Below, in pieces: positions 8,327 to 17,205 of a stretch of DNA of 64,000 nucleotides. This DNA is from Lederbergia sp. NSJ-179 (GTDB lineage Bacteria > Bacillota > Bacilli > Bacillales > Bacillaceae_C). The translations under genes were made by a program, and so were the position numbers. The stretch covers positions 1 through 64,000 of the forward strand of contig NZ_JALIFP010000020.1 in NCBI RefSeq assembly GCF_022867885.1. Reading direction: 5' to 3'. The stretch's first letter is position 1. Each line of letters opens with the position of its first letter. The notes beneath the pieces were generated by a model. That model was not told where the DNA came from. It searched no databases and saw only the letters and a list, made by a program, of their open reading frames with translations.

Positions 8327-8917
8327 ATGGTTTCTTCTATTGTTCTATCTAAAAACTTTAATCAATTTTCAAAAGTTCTATATCACGGAACGACATCCAG
8401 TAAATATGAATCACTTCGAGCCGGAGTTAATATTTCCTTCTGTGAGGAATTTACTGACTTTGGAAAGGGTTTCTATTTAACTTCTAATTTTCTACAAGCA
8501 AGTAGACATGCGGATAAACGTTCAGGTAATAAGGAAGAATCAATAGTTTTTGTTTATGAGCTTGACATACAAGGTTTAAAACAGTTATATAAAGGATATA
8601 TACTGAATAAAATGGATGTAGAATGGGCAAAATTTATTTATGACAACCGATCTCGAAAGACTAATTACACCCATAACTTTGACTTTGTATTAGGTGGAGT
8701 CGCCGATGGAGCAATTTTTGACCTTGTAAAAGCCGTTGATTTGGGCCTTGATATTAAAGACTTTTATGAGGAAATTGCCAAATACGGAACTTACGACCAA
8801 TTATCTATACACAATCAAGATATATTCAAATACAATATAATCAAATACTCAAAGGTGGTGAAAGCATATGCAAAAAATGAATCGTATGACCAAAGAGGAA
8901 TTAATGTCATTTCTTAA
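8327..8917 (+). CDS. DUF3990 family protein, ADP-ribosyltransferase-like toxin
   Basis: This 196-residue protein begins its domain with VLYHGTTSSKYESLRAG, continues with the family core DFGKGFYLTSNFLQASRHAD, and has a conserved second half (VEWAKFIYDNRSRK, then DFVLGGVADGAIFDLVKA). These are the marks of DUF3990, which has an ADP-ribosyltransferase-like fold and is often found in toxin-antitoxin pairs. The His/Gly/Thr at the start (YHGT) and the FYLT block match the NAD-binding residues expected for that fold. ATG 8327 follows AAAGGA with a strong promoter upstream. Its last 50 bases overlap the next gene. The toxin role is inferred from the family and the layout. Confidence 0.75.
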   Translation: MVSSIVLSKNFNQFSKVLYHGTTSSKYESLRAGVNISFCEEFTDFGKGFYLTSNFLQASRHADKRSGNKEESIVFVYELDIQGLKQLYKGYILNKMDVEWAKFIYDNRSRKTNYTHNFDFVLGGVADGAIFDLVKAVDLGLDIKDFYEEIAKYGTYDQLSIHNQDIFKYNIIKYSKVVKAYAKNESYDQRGINVIS

Positions 8918-9161
8918 ATTTGAGCATGAAAACGGATATCCTTCCTTTAGAGCTGAAATTGCACAGGTGTTACATGAAAGGTATAATGTTAGCCTTCAAA
9001 AGGCAGAGGAACTTGTATGGAATGATTTTATTGGTGAAAAAATAACCGAAGATATTGAGTGGTCGCAGCATATGGGGCCAAACTATTGGGCAAAATTCAT
9101 TTTAGCCAATTGTAAGGATGCTTTACCCAAAAGAATGGGACGTTTAGTTCCGCAATATTAA
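8868..9161 (+). CDS. Putative partner (antitoxin) of the DUF3990 protein
   Basis: This 97-residue acidic protein starts MQKMNRMTKEELMSFLKFEH and contains VLHERYNVSLQKAEELVW and EWSQHMGPNYWAKFI. A strong ribosome binding site AAAGGTGGTG (8849-8858) fixes the ATG at 8868, inside the 3' end of the DUF3990 gene (50-base overlap in another frame). Overlap of this sort usually means coupled expression of two interacting proteins, so I infer an antitoxin or immunity role. It does not look like the DUF3791 protein that commonly accompanies DUF3990, and I recognise no family. A terminator follows directly. Confidence 0.6.
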   Translation: MQKMNRMTKEELMSFLKFEHENGYPSFRAEIAQVLHERYNVSLQKAEELVWNDFIGEKITEDIEWSQHMGPNYWAKFILANCKDALPKRMGRLVPQY

Positions 9162-9164
9162 AAG

Positions 9165-9206
9165 AGCCCCTTTTCGTATTTTACTACTTAATGGGGCTTT
9201 TTTTGT
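9165..9206 (+). terminator. Rho-independent terminator after the DUF3990 pair
   Basis: AGCCCC (9165-9170) pairs with GGGGCT (9193-9198), followed by a run of seven or more T. It lies right behind the stop at 9161. Confidence 0.75.
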
Positions 9207-9469
9207 GCCAATCGGGACTGCCTTAAGTATGCGCCAAGTTCATCACTAAGTGCCAGCCTCTGATACAGATGATAATCGTTATTTATTTTAAGATAAAAGC
9301 TAATCCCGCCTATACGACCCCAAGCCTCTTCACCATTTCCACACCAGAGCTGTTATGCATTCCGTGACGGTTAATAAATAGATAAGTTGTTTTTAAGATG
9401 CAAAAAAGAAGTAATACTTAACTTTAAAAACGTTAAACACTACTCTTTAATATGGTCTGTAGACCTATA

Positions 9470-10879
9470 TCAAGCCTTTAAAAGTTGTCTTTCTGCAAAC
9501 GCTACTCGATCGATTTTTCCAGCATTGTCACGAATAAAATGAAAGGTAATCTCATCTTCTCGCATGTGGGCTAAAAACCAATCTTTATCGATTGCTTGGA
9601 CATTGTCTTTAAGCAATCCGGGGGCGTCTGCTTGAAGTTTGTTGTCCACGATCGTAAAGGTAACTTTTATTCCCTCACTCGAAACAAACTCTCCAGTATA
9701 TTCTTGCAATGCTTCAATTGGTAATTCTTTAGCTGTAACATTTAAGTAAGAGGCGTTTAAAGGTTGATCAAGGTAGTCAGCAAAGGCATTAAAAAGAACC
9801 TTCGATGATGGAACTGCCCCGAGATTCGCTAAAGCAATCCCCGCTAATCCAATTTCGGGAAGGATATTGATTTGCGCGGCAACACCTTTCAAGTCTCCGC
9901 CGTGTTGCAAGAGTTTATGACCAAAATAATCAGGTATGATTTTTAACCCATAACCATAATAGGAACGATAATCACATTGAATATGCGGAGTCATCATCAG
10001 CTCAACACTTTCAGGTGAAAGAATTTGTGCATCTCCTACCTTACCATCATTTCGATAAATTTCTGTATATCTGAGCATGTCTTTCACCGTGGATTTTAAG
10101 AAGCCCGACGCACGCATCGGAGGCGCATCCCAGGGATTATTGGAGCGAAAGACAATGGTTTCACCGTCTTTTTGCTTTACATCATATAAAACCGCGATAT
10201 CTTCGTGGCCTTGTAAGTCTTCATAATGAAAGCCACTATGATGCATATCCGCTGGCTTTAAAATATGATCTTTGATGTATTCTTCGTAAGGGAAACCACT
10301 TACTCGTTCAATAATTAGTCCCAAAAGTGAGTAACCATCGTTAGAATATGTATACTCTGTTCCAGGTTCGCCAAGTAATGTATACTCTAAATTTCCCAAA
10401 CTTGTAAGAAAATCCTCATAAGTATTAATATATGGAAAATTCGCTGGAATTTGTCCTTCATCCCCAAATTTCGGATCTTTTTCCATACTCTTTCTTAAGG
10501 CTCCAAAAAGAAGCGGTAAAGAGGGTAAACCAGATGAATGGGTCAAAAGGTGATGAATCGTCATTTTTTTCGTGTATTCCGCACGAGGTGTTTTTAACTC
10601 AGGGATATAGTTTAAAACCGGATCGTGGATAGAGAGCTTCCCAATCTCTTGAAGTTGAAGAATTGCTATAGCAGTAAAGGATTTGGTTATGGAACCAATT
10701 CCAAATACCGTGTTAGAAGTAAGTGGCAAACCTTTTTCCGTGTCGCGATAGCCAATCTTTTTTTCGTAAAAAAGTTCCCCGTCTTTGGCCAGTCCTAAAG
10801 CTAAAGCAGGGATTTGATAATTCTCGGTTATTTCATTGCAAAATGCCTCAAAACTACTTTGTATCCCTTCTTGTTTCAT
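9470..10879 (-). CDS. Serine hydrolase, beta-lactamase class C family
   Basis: This is a 469-residue member of the beta-lactamase/transpeptidase-like family (class C, esterase or D-aminopeptidase type). The nucleophile motif SITK is at residues 63-66, the YSN motif at 178-180, and the third motif reads HGG (LLQHGGDLKG) near residue 330. A C-terminal lipocalin-like domain (DUF3471-type) covers the last 100 residues. No signal peptide is visible, so it may be cytoplasmic. The start ATG 10879 has GGGGAGGA upstream. It is divergent from the dipeptide epimerase operon and shares its intergenic region, which suggests a joint role in handling peptides or cell-wall fragments. Beta-lactam resistance is not implied. 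Confidence 0.85.
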   Translation of the reverse strand: MKQEGIQSSFEAFCNEITENYQIPALALGLAKDGELFYEKKIGYRDTEKGLPLTSNTVFGIGSITKSFTAIAILQLQEIGKLSIHDPVLNYIPELKTPRAEYTKKMTIHHLLTHSSGLPSLPLLFGALRKSMEKDPKFGDEGQIPANFPYINTYEDFLTSLGNLEYTLLGEPGTEYTYSNDGYSLLGLIIERVSGFPYEEYIKDHILKPADMHHSGFHYEDLQGHEDIAVLYDVKQKDGETIVFRSNNPWDAPPMRASGFLKSTVKDMLRYTEIYRNDGKVGDAQILSPESVELMMTPHIQCDYRSYYGYGLKIIPDYFGHKLLQHGGDLKGVAAQINILPEIGLAGIALANLGAVPSSKVLFNAFADYLDQPLNASYLNVTAKELPIEALQEYTGEFVSSEGIKVTFTIVDNKLQADAPGLLKDNVQAIDKDWFLAHMREDEITFHFIRDNAGKIDRVAFAERQLLKA

Positions 10880-10956
10880 TTATTTATCCTCCCCTTTTTC
10901 TTCACTATCTGTTCTTCTAGGAATAAATACCCCTATTATCATAATTATATAGTTAC

Positions 10957-10973
10957 TTGACGTTTTCTGTCAA
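10957..10973. promoter_or_regulatory. Small palindrome between divergent genes
   Basis: TTGAC and GTCAA are separated by seven bases in the divergent region between the serine hydrolase and the epimerase. It could be an operator, but the arms are short. Confidence 0.3.
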
Positions 10974-11072
10974 TGTGATTAGAGGGAATTTTCTGTTTTT
11001 TAATGATGCGAGGGTGCAATTTTTTTCTAATTCTATACTGAACGTGGCCAATAATCTTTTATATTCATTACA

Positions 11073-11101
11073 TTGACACAAATTGGGGAGGTCATTATAA
11101 T
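11073..11101 (+). promoter_or_regulatory. Consensus sigma-A promoter of the dipeptide epimerase operon
   Basis: A perfect -35 TTGACA (11073-11078) and a perfect -10 TATAAT (11096-11101) have the ideal 17-base spacer. Transcription should begin near 11108, 50 bases ahead of the proposed start codon. Confidence 0.85.
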
Positions 11102-11157
11102 AAAACATAGTCAAAAAGTGCGGTAACTAAATATTTTGAATTTTTGGGGGGATCATC

Positions 11158-12222
11158 ATTAAAATTACTAATATAAAAGTTGACACGTTGAAATTGGAGT
11201 TGTATAAACCTTTGACCGTTGCCTTAGGAACAATAGAGCATGTAGAAACCTTACTTGTGCAAATTGAGACAGATGAAGGGTTGATAGGAATCGGAGAAGG
11301 GGCTCCGTTTGAATATGTAACGGGAGAAACTCTTACGACCTCTTTATCAGTTGCTGAAATATTCAAAAAAGTGTTAATAGGGGAAAATCCACTGAATATC
11401 GAGAAAATCCATACGATGATGGATAAAACCATTGTTGGAAATACAGCTACAAAGGCAGCATTTGATATTGCTCTCTACGATATTATGGGCAAACAGTTGA
11501 ATGCTCCATTGTATCAACTTTTAGGCGGAAGTGGTCATTCGTTTTTGACAGATGTCACGATCGGTATCGATGCGCCCGAAAAAATGGCTAAAGAGGCAAA
11601 AGAACGGGTAGATAGTGGTTTTTCAATTTTAAAAATCAAAGCAGGTTTAAATCCAAACGAAGATATAGAAGCGATCCGCTTGATCCGCGATGCAGTCGGA
11701 AACGATATTCGCATTCGGGTGGATGCAAATCAAGGGTGGACCGTTCCTGAGGCGATTCGTGTTATGAAGGCGATCGAAGACTATAGAGTCGAGGCTGTTG
11801 AGCAACCACTTCCTAACTGGGATATTGAGGGACATGCCTATATTAGAAATAAAGTGAATATTTCCGTGATGGCAGATGAGAGTGTACATTCCCCTCAAGA
11901 TGCTTTTAAAGTGTTGAAACAGGGAGCGGCTGATGTGATTAATATTAAACTGATGAAATCAGCTGGTCTTTATCATGCGATTCAAATTAATCATATGGCA
12001 GAAGCGGCAGGAATAGCTTGTATGGTTGGGTGTATGCTTGAAAGTAAAATTGGCATTACTGCTGGGGCCAGTCTTGTTGCTGCAAAGAAAAATATTCTTG
12101 AGGCAGATATGGATAGCTTCCTTTATGTCAAAGATACTGGCATTAAGGGTGGAGTATCGATTGAAAATGGTATGATCACATTGCCAGAAAAACCAGGATT
12201 AGGAATCGAACTTACACTATAA
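11158..12222 (+). CDS. Dipeptide epimerase (L-Ala-D/L-Glu epimerase-like), ATT start
   Basis: This is an enolase-superfamily enzyme of the muconate lactonizing/dipeptide epimerase subgroup, which epimerises Ala-Glu type dipeptides from peptidoglycan. Catalytic residues are visible, numbered from 11158: the KxK pair in ILKIKAG (K159, K161), the metal ligands D189 (RVDANQGW), E215 (VEQPLP) and D240 (MADESV), and K264 (INIKLMKSAG). The first in-frame TTG/ATG-like codon (TTG 11188) would cut the conserved first strand. The family's usual N-terminus (M)KITNIKVDTLKLELYKPL is encoded from an ATT at 11158 that sits 6 bases after GGGGGGA. No ATG, GTG or TTG is available upstream in frame, so an ATT start is likely. 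Confidence 0.85.
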   Translation: MKITNIKVDTLKLELYKPLTVALGTIEHVETLLVQIETDEGLIGIGEGAPFEYVTGETLTTSLSVAEIFKKVLIGENPLNIEKIHTMMDKTIVGNTATKAAFDIALYDIMGKQLNAPLYQLLGGSGHSFLTDVTIGIDAPEKMAKEAKERVDSGFSILKIKAGLNPNEDIEAIRLIRDAVGNDIRIRVDANQGWTVPEAIRVMKAIEDYRVEAVEQPLPNWDIEGHAYIRNKVNISVMADESVHSPQDAFKVLKQGAADVINIKLMKSAGLYHAIQINHMAEAAGIACMVGCMLESKIGITAGASLVAAKKNILEADMDSFLYVKDTGIKGGVSIENGMITLPEKPGLGIELTL

Positions 12223-12531
12223 AAATATATCTTGAATCCACTGAAAAGTCCTTCATTTACATGAATTTTTACTGTGAAGAGAGAGTTTTCACACCATTAT
12301 TAAATGAGTGATAGTACCGAAAAAGTCGGTTGAAAAATATGTTTTTGAGATCAAAATATATTGATTTTAAACTTGCATATAAGACTTTGCTTGCAGATTG
12401 TAAAACCTTGGCAGCCTTTTTGGGAAAATGCCAAGTGTATTCCAAGTAGTGAACAAATATGTGAAACACCTTGACAGCTAGTTGGGTGGAAAAAATGAAG
12501 GCAGGATGGAAGAACTTAGAAGGAGAATATT
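12223..12531. other. Intergenic stretch inside the epimerase operon, no gene seen
   Basis: About 310 bases separate the epimerase from the DUF819 gene. I see no terminator with a T-run. A 66-codon minus-strand frame here has no ribosome binding site and no family resemblance. The downstream gene has its own good ribosome binding site but no clear promoter, so read-through is assumed. Confidence 0.4.
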
Positions 12532-13704
12532 ATGGGAGCTTTGTTTACGAGTACGGGGAGTTTGTTAGCCATTATGGCCCTTACGGTTGCTGTAGGTTTC
12601 TATGTGCAACGATTCAGAGGATTTAAAATGTTGGGCCCTGCCCTGATTGTGATTATTTTAAGTATTATTCTTGCAAATTTGCGAATTGTGCCATTTAGTG
12701 CAGATGTTTATGGTGTCATTGCTGAATATGCGATTCCACTATCGATTGCAATGATGCTTTTAAGTGTCGATTTGAAAGCTATGTTAAGGATATCCAAAAA
12801 ACCACTCTTAGCGATTCTATTGGCTAGCTTCAGTGTCAGTATTGTGACGTTAATTGCTGGGATGATTTTTGCGCCAATCATTGAAGAAGGTTGGAAAGTC
12901 GCGGGGATGTTTATCGGGACTTACACAGGGGGAAGCGCAAACATGGCGGCGATTGGTTATGCTTTGGATGCTTTACCGACAACTTTTGCTGCTGCCAATG
13001 CGGCTGACTATGTGATTGGCGTCCCTTCATTGGTTGCAATGTTTGCTTTTCCAAGCATTGCTGCAAAATCAAAATGGTTTCAAAAAGTATGGCCTTATTC
13101 CCTGTCTGACCCCGAGTTAAAAGGTGACAAAAGTGAAGTGGAAGAAGATCCATTTTTACAAAAGAAGAAGTGGAGCATTCAAGATATTGCTTGGGGCTTT
13201 GCGATTGCCTTTACGATTACGGCTGTGGCAACCTTTTTCTCTAGATATGCACCTGAGTCGTTTCAAAGTTCAGCCCGGATTTTATTGATTACCACTTTTG
13301 CGATTATCGGGGCACAATTTGGCCCCGTTAAAAAGTTGAAAGGAAACATGGATTTAGGTTTATTTGTTGCGCTCTTTTTCCTGACAACGGTCGGATATAT
13401 GGTCAATATTAAAGAATTTCTAAGCTCTACTCTGGCGATTGCGTTATTCTGTTGTGTTGTGGTGATTTCCTCATTACTCGTCCATGCGCTCCTATGTCGT
13501 CTGTTAAAAATTGAATATCAATATGTTGTGATTGGGATTGTCGCTGCGATCGCAGATGGATCCACTGCCGCATTGATCGCAGCTTCCGCTAATTGGAGAA
13601 ATCTCATTAGTATTGCGGTTGTTCTCGGCGTAATCGGATCAGTGATGGGGAATTATCTCGGTATCAGTATCGCTTATTTGATTAAATTTATTATCGGTGG
13701 ATAA
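12532..13704 (+). CDS. DUF819 family membrane protein (YjcL-like)
   Basis: This is a 390-residue integral membrane protein with roughly ten hydrophobic segments, a middle cytoplasmic loop (KGDKSEVEEDPFLQKKKW) and the conserved GTYTGGSANMAAIGYAL block near residue 130 that marks the DUF819 family. Members are thought to be transporters and often sit beside dipeptide epimerases and peptidases, so uptake or efflux of a dipeptide or amino acid is a reasonable inference. ATG 12532 follows GAAGGAGA with ideal spacing. Confidence 0.85.
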   Translation: MGALFTSTGSLLAIMALTVAVGFYVQRFRGFKMLGPALIVIILSIILANLRIVPFSADVYGVIAEYAIPLSIAMMLLSVDLKAMLRISKKPLLAILLASFSVSIVTLIAGMIFAPIIEEGWKVAGMFIGTYTGGSANMAAIGYALDALPTTFAAANAADYVIGVPSLVAMFAFPSIAAKSKWFQKVWPYSLSDPELKGDKSEVEEDPFLQKKKWSIQDIAWGFAIAFTITAVATFFSRYAPESFQSSARILLITTFAIIGAQFGPVKKLKGNMDLGLFVALFFLTTVGYMVNIKEFLSSTLAIALFCCVVVISSLLVHALLCRLLKIEYQYVVIGIVAAIADGSTAALIAASANWRNLISIAVVLGVIGSVMGNYLGISIAYLIKFIIGG

Positions 13705-13909
13705 AAATTGGAAGCTTCTATCCTTCTGTGGCACTATTTGGACCCAAGCAGGTAGAAAATGGACGTAGATGTCCTACGTAGCTCCTGCACCAGTCCTTGA
13801 GTTTTTGCTAATCATAAATTCTCAATTCCCCATCAAATCTTTACTTGAAGTGGAGGGATTTGCTTCTAAACTATGGGGAGAACAAAATCCAATCAGGAGG
13901 TCGAAGCCT

Positions 13910-16006
13910 ATGTCAATTTATCATTTGTATCGCTCAGGTATTCATGAAGCGACAATTGAATGTACAGAAGATGTTCTTTTTCTGTGTAGGAGAAATGTAG
14001 AGGAAAATAATTGGGAAGAAAAGAGAATCTTAGAGATGGAAGAGGCTGAAAAAATTGAAAAAATGTATCATATCCATCCAATAAAAGTTTACCAGCGACT
14101 ACCAGAATTAAGAGGAATTTTCCAACCAAATCTACAGATTGTTCATACCTCTTATGGGGCCATTTATCAAAAACATGAAGAGGAGCAAAATTTATGGGTG
14201 GAACGTGAACGGCAATTTCCACTCGATATTGTGATGATTGAGCAAGAGCCGGTAGCTTTTATCAGCCCCGCACGGGAGAATTGCCATGTACTGGTAAAGG
14301 CAGGTTTTGAGTCCTATACCCCGGTAAAGTTATGGGAGGAAGATGTTTCTCCAGCACAATATGGGATCAATCATCTCGGAAACTTTCGTGTGAAAATGCG
14401 CGATGGGATTCATCTTGCAACAGATGTGTGGTTGCCAAAAGAGCTTGAACAGGCCGTTCCTGTTATTTTTGTTCGGACTCCTTATGGAAGATTGGCTTAT
14501 GAGAAAATGTATACAAACTATATCCAATGCGGGTATGGGCTCGTCATACAGGATACACGTGGTCGACAAGATTCGGAAGGAGAATGGATTCCAATGACTG
14601 CGGAAATGGAGGATGGTGATGATAGTCTAAATTGGATCGCCGCTCAAGACTGGTGTGACGGAAATATTGGTATGATCGGCGCTTCATACGGTGGCTATGT
14701 CCAGTGGGCCGCCGCAGCTAGTGGTAATCCGTATTTGAGGGCTTTAGTTAGTATTGTGACAGCAGGTAGTGCCTTTATGGATATTCCTCGTAAAGGGGGG
14801 ACGCTTGTTTCTGGGATGTTAGCATGGGCGTTTGCAATGGCAGAAAAAGAATTTAAGCCCGAAAATATGTTGCGTTCAGATTGGGAAGACATCGTCAAAA
14901 TGAGACCCTTAAAGGATATTCCGAAAAAAGTATTAGGGCAAGATATTCCGTTTTGGAGCGAATGGATGGAACATGCTCATGAAGACCGATTTTGGCAGCG
15001 AGTCAATTGGTCGCTTCATAAAGATGCGATTCAAGCACCAGCCCTGATTGTCTCAGGATGGTATGATGACAATGGCATGGGAACGACAGAGGCTTTGGAT
15101 ATTGTAGCAGATTACAAACAACAAGATAAACGAGTGATTCTGGGACCGTGGATGCATAATCTCAATACAACTCGAGATATTCATGGAGTTCCATTGGGTA
15201 ATAACGCCCTTCGCTACGATTTGGACTATAAATTTCAACAATGGTTTGATTACAAATTAAAGGGAATTAATAATCAGATCGCGGATGATCCGACAGTTCA
15301 ATATTATATAACGGGGGAAAATAAATGGACTTCAGCTCATAGCTGGCTACCAGAACAAGTGGAATGGCAAAATCTCTATTTATCTAGTGGGGGTAAGAAT
15401 GCGGCTTCAAATGGAGAAGGGGAATTATGCTTCGATGATCAGATACATGAAGGTTACGACGAGTACGTCTATGATCCTGAACAACCGGCCCCGCATCTGA
15501 TTGATATCTCGGAAAATGAATGTGGTGTTCCTGCTGATTACCAAGAGGTAGAGAAACGCAAAGATGTGCTTGTATATAGTACAGAGGCACTTCAAGAATC
15601 GATAACTGTCGCTGGTGATCTTATTGTAAAGCTTTATGCAGCTAGTTCAGCACAAGATACGGATTGGATTGTGCGGTTAACGGATGTTGATCCTAAAGGA
15701 CGTTCGATTAAGTTAACAGACGGTGTATTACGCGCTCGTTACAGAAACGGTTTTGATCATGAAGAACTTCTGGAATCGAATAAGGTTGAGGCGTACACCA
15801 TTCGAACAGGAAAATTCGCCCATACCTTTAAAGTGGGGCATCGAATCCGTTTTACCGTCACATCCAGCGCGGATCAATTTATATTTCCTAATCATAATAC
15901 AGGACAAGACCTAGCCACAGACACGGAGATGAAAAAGGCGCTCCAAAAAATTTATCATCGTCAATCGGAACGATCACATATTCAGCTGCCTGTCATAAAG
16001 ATGTGA
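13910..16006 (+). CDS. CocE/NonD family hydrolase (X-Pro dipeptidyl-peptidase S15 type)
   Basis: This is a serine hydrolase with the alpha/beta fold of CocE/NonD and Xaa-Pro dipeptidyl-peptidases. The nucleophile elbow is GASYGG (Ser near residue 259), the Asp is in SGWYDDNG (near 385), and the His is in LGPWMHNL (near 416). A C-terminal jelly-roll (X-Pro_dipep C-domain) follows, with SSADQFIFPNHNTG near the end. It starts at ATG 13910, preceded by AGGAGG with normal spacing; the frame is open further up to 13769, but that stretch has no ribosome binding site and does not look conserved. The N-terminal 130 residues before the catalytic domain (EEAEKIEKMYHIHPIKVYQR) are extra. With the epimerase and DUF819 protein it suggests peptide scavenging. 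Confidence 0.85.
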   Translation: MSIYHLYRSGIHEATIECTEDVLFLCRRNVEENNWEEKRILEMEEAEKIEKMYHIHPIKVYQRLPELRGIFQPNLQIVHTSYGAIYQKHEEEQNLWVERERQFPLDIVMIEQEPVAFISPARENCHVLVKAGFESYTPVKLWEEDVSPAQYGINHLGNFRVKMRDGIHLATDVWLPKELEQAVPVIFVRTPYGRLAYEKMYTNYIQCGYGLVIQDTRGRQDSEGEWIPMTAEMEDGDDSLNWIAAQDWCDGNIGMIGASYGGYVQWAAAASGNPYLRALVSIVTAGSAFMDIPRKGGTLVSGMLAWAFAMAEKEFKPENMLRSDWEDIVKMRPLKDIPKKVLGQDIPFWSEWMEHAHEDRFWQRVNWSLHKDAIQAPALIVSGWYDDNGMGTTEALDIVADYKQQDKRVILGPWMHNLNTTRDIHGVPLGNNALRYDLDYKFQQWFDYKLKGINNQIADDPTVQYYITGENKWTSAHSWLPEQVEWQNLYLSSGGKNAASNGEGELCFDDQIHEGYDEYVYDPEQPAPHLIDISENECGVPADYQEVEKRKDVLVYSTEALQESITVAGDLIVKLYAASSAQDTDWIVRLTDVDPKGRSIKLTDGVLRARYRNGFDHEELLESNKVEAYTIRTGKFAHTFKVGHRIRFTVTSSADQFIFPNHNTGQDLATDTEMKKALQKIYHRQSERSHIQLPVIKM

Positions 16007-16062
16007 TATTTTATTGGCTGGCAAGCATGTATTATCAGAAAGCCATTAGGGTTTAATAGTAA

Positions 16063-16928
16063 ACAAAGGAACTTGTAGAATTGTCTAATAAAAGTTCAGT
16101 GGTAAGCGGAGTTTGTTTTAATTATCGTCATTTCCCATTGGTTCGGCAATTAAAAGACGAGCTTCATTCTAAGAGTCATAGAACGTTTATCATGTTCATG
16201 GTAGTTATCTGCAGGATTGGTGTTTGTATGACACGGATTATAGTTGGAGGATGGAGCGAGAGAAAAATGGCCATCTCGTGCAACGGCAGATATCGGTTCT
16301 CATTGGTGTGATATTGTCCAATATATAATGGATAAGAAAATTGTAGAAGTGCTGGCAGATTTGAAAACCGTACACAGTGTCCGAAAGAAAACGAAAAATC
16401 AAGTGAGTACATTTGAAAAAAGAGAATTGTTTGAGACAGAAGATGTCCCCATTGATACCGAAGATTATGGAAGTGTATTAATTCGTTTTGAGGATGGCGT
16501 ACAAGGAGTTTTCACTGTCTCTCAAGTAGCTGCCGGAAGGAAAAACCGTTTGTTTCTGGAAATTGCTGCTGAACATTCATCTTTTTCATGGGATCAGGAA
16601 GAACCTAATAAATTATGGATTGGTAAAAGAAATGAAGCGAATCTAGAAATGATAAGAGATCCAAGTCTATTAAATAAAGATACTGTCAATCTTACTCATT
16701 ATCCCGCTGGTCACAAGAAGGTTGGCCAGATGGATTGAAAATTTAACGATTGATTTCTATGGAACGATAAAAGGAGAAGTGAAGAATCCAAGTTTTGCAA
16801 CCTTTAAAGATGGACATCAAATCGTGTTAGTAGTTGAGGCGATAGTAAGCAGTCATTAGAATAAGAAATGGGTGAAAATAGATGACATGATTATTGAGAG
16901 TGAAATCTTGTTAGGAGGGTATAAGTAA
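16063..16928 (+). pseudogene. Gfo/Idh/MocA family oxidoreductase remnant, several frameshifts
   Basis: Fragments in different frames line up to the C-terminal two thirds of a Gfo/Idh/MocA dehydrogenase: TKELVELSNK and VVSGVCFNYRHFPLVRQLK, then (shifted) [18 protein letters not shown]-like codons, then [38 protein letters not shown] and NRLFLEIAAEHSSFSWDQE. After another frameshift near 16730 comes FATFKDGHQIVLVVEAIVSS, followed by a TAG and the tail IDDMIIESEILLGGYK to 16928. The Rossmann N-terminus is missing, and stops precede 16063. At least three lesions make it non-functional. Confidence 0.85.
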
Positions 16929-17205
16929 GGAAATAGGTGCAAGGTTCCAATCCAATTTTGTTTCGGAATCTTGCACTTGAGCTAATATACAGTGAAACTT
17001 GGTTTGATTATATGAATAGAGGGGCCCATATTGATATGCAAAATTCGAAGCACACTAATTAAAAAATAAGCGTAAAATTTTCTCCCATAGTTAGTAGAAA
17101 AAATATTACGCTATTTTGAAAAATCCTCTAAATATTATTGGCTGTTCAATTTAAAATTAGGGAAATGGTTGTGAGGGAGTGTATCATTACATTCCTCTCA
17201 AGTAG
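16929..17205. other. Intergenic region, no gene seen
   Basis: About 280 AT-rich bases between the oxidoreductase remnant and the end of the minus-strand binding protein. GTGCAAGGTTCC and GGAATCTTGCAC (16938-16976) form an imperfect hairpin that may end transcription from the left. Confidence 0.35.

Noticed and set aside
13769-13909. 47-codon N-terminal extension of the CocE/NonD hydrolase
   Set aside because: There is no ribosome binding site before 13769, while AGGAGG stands correctly before ATG 13910. The extra residues do not look like a signal peptide.
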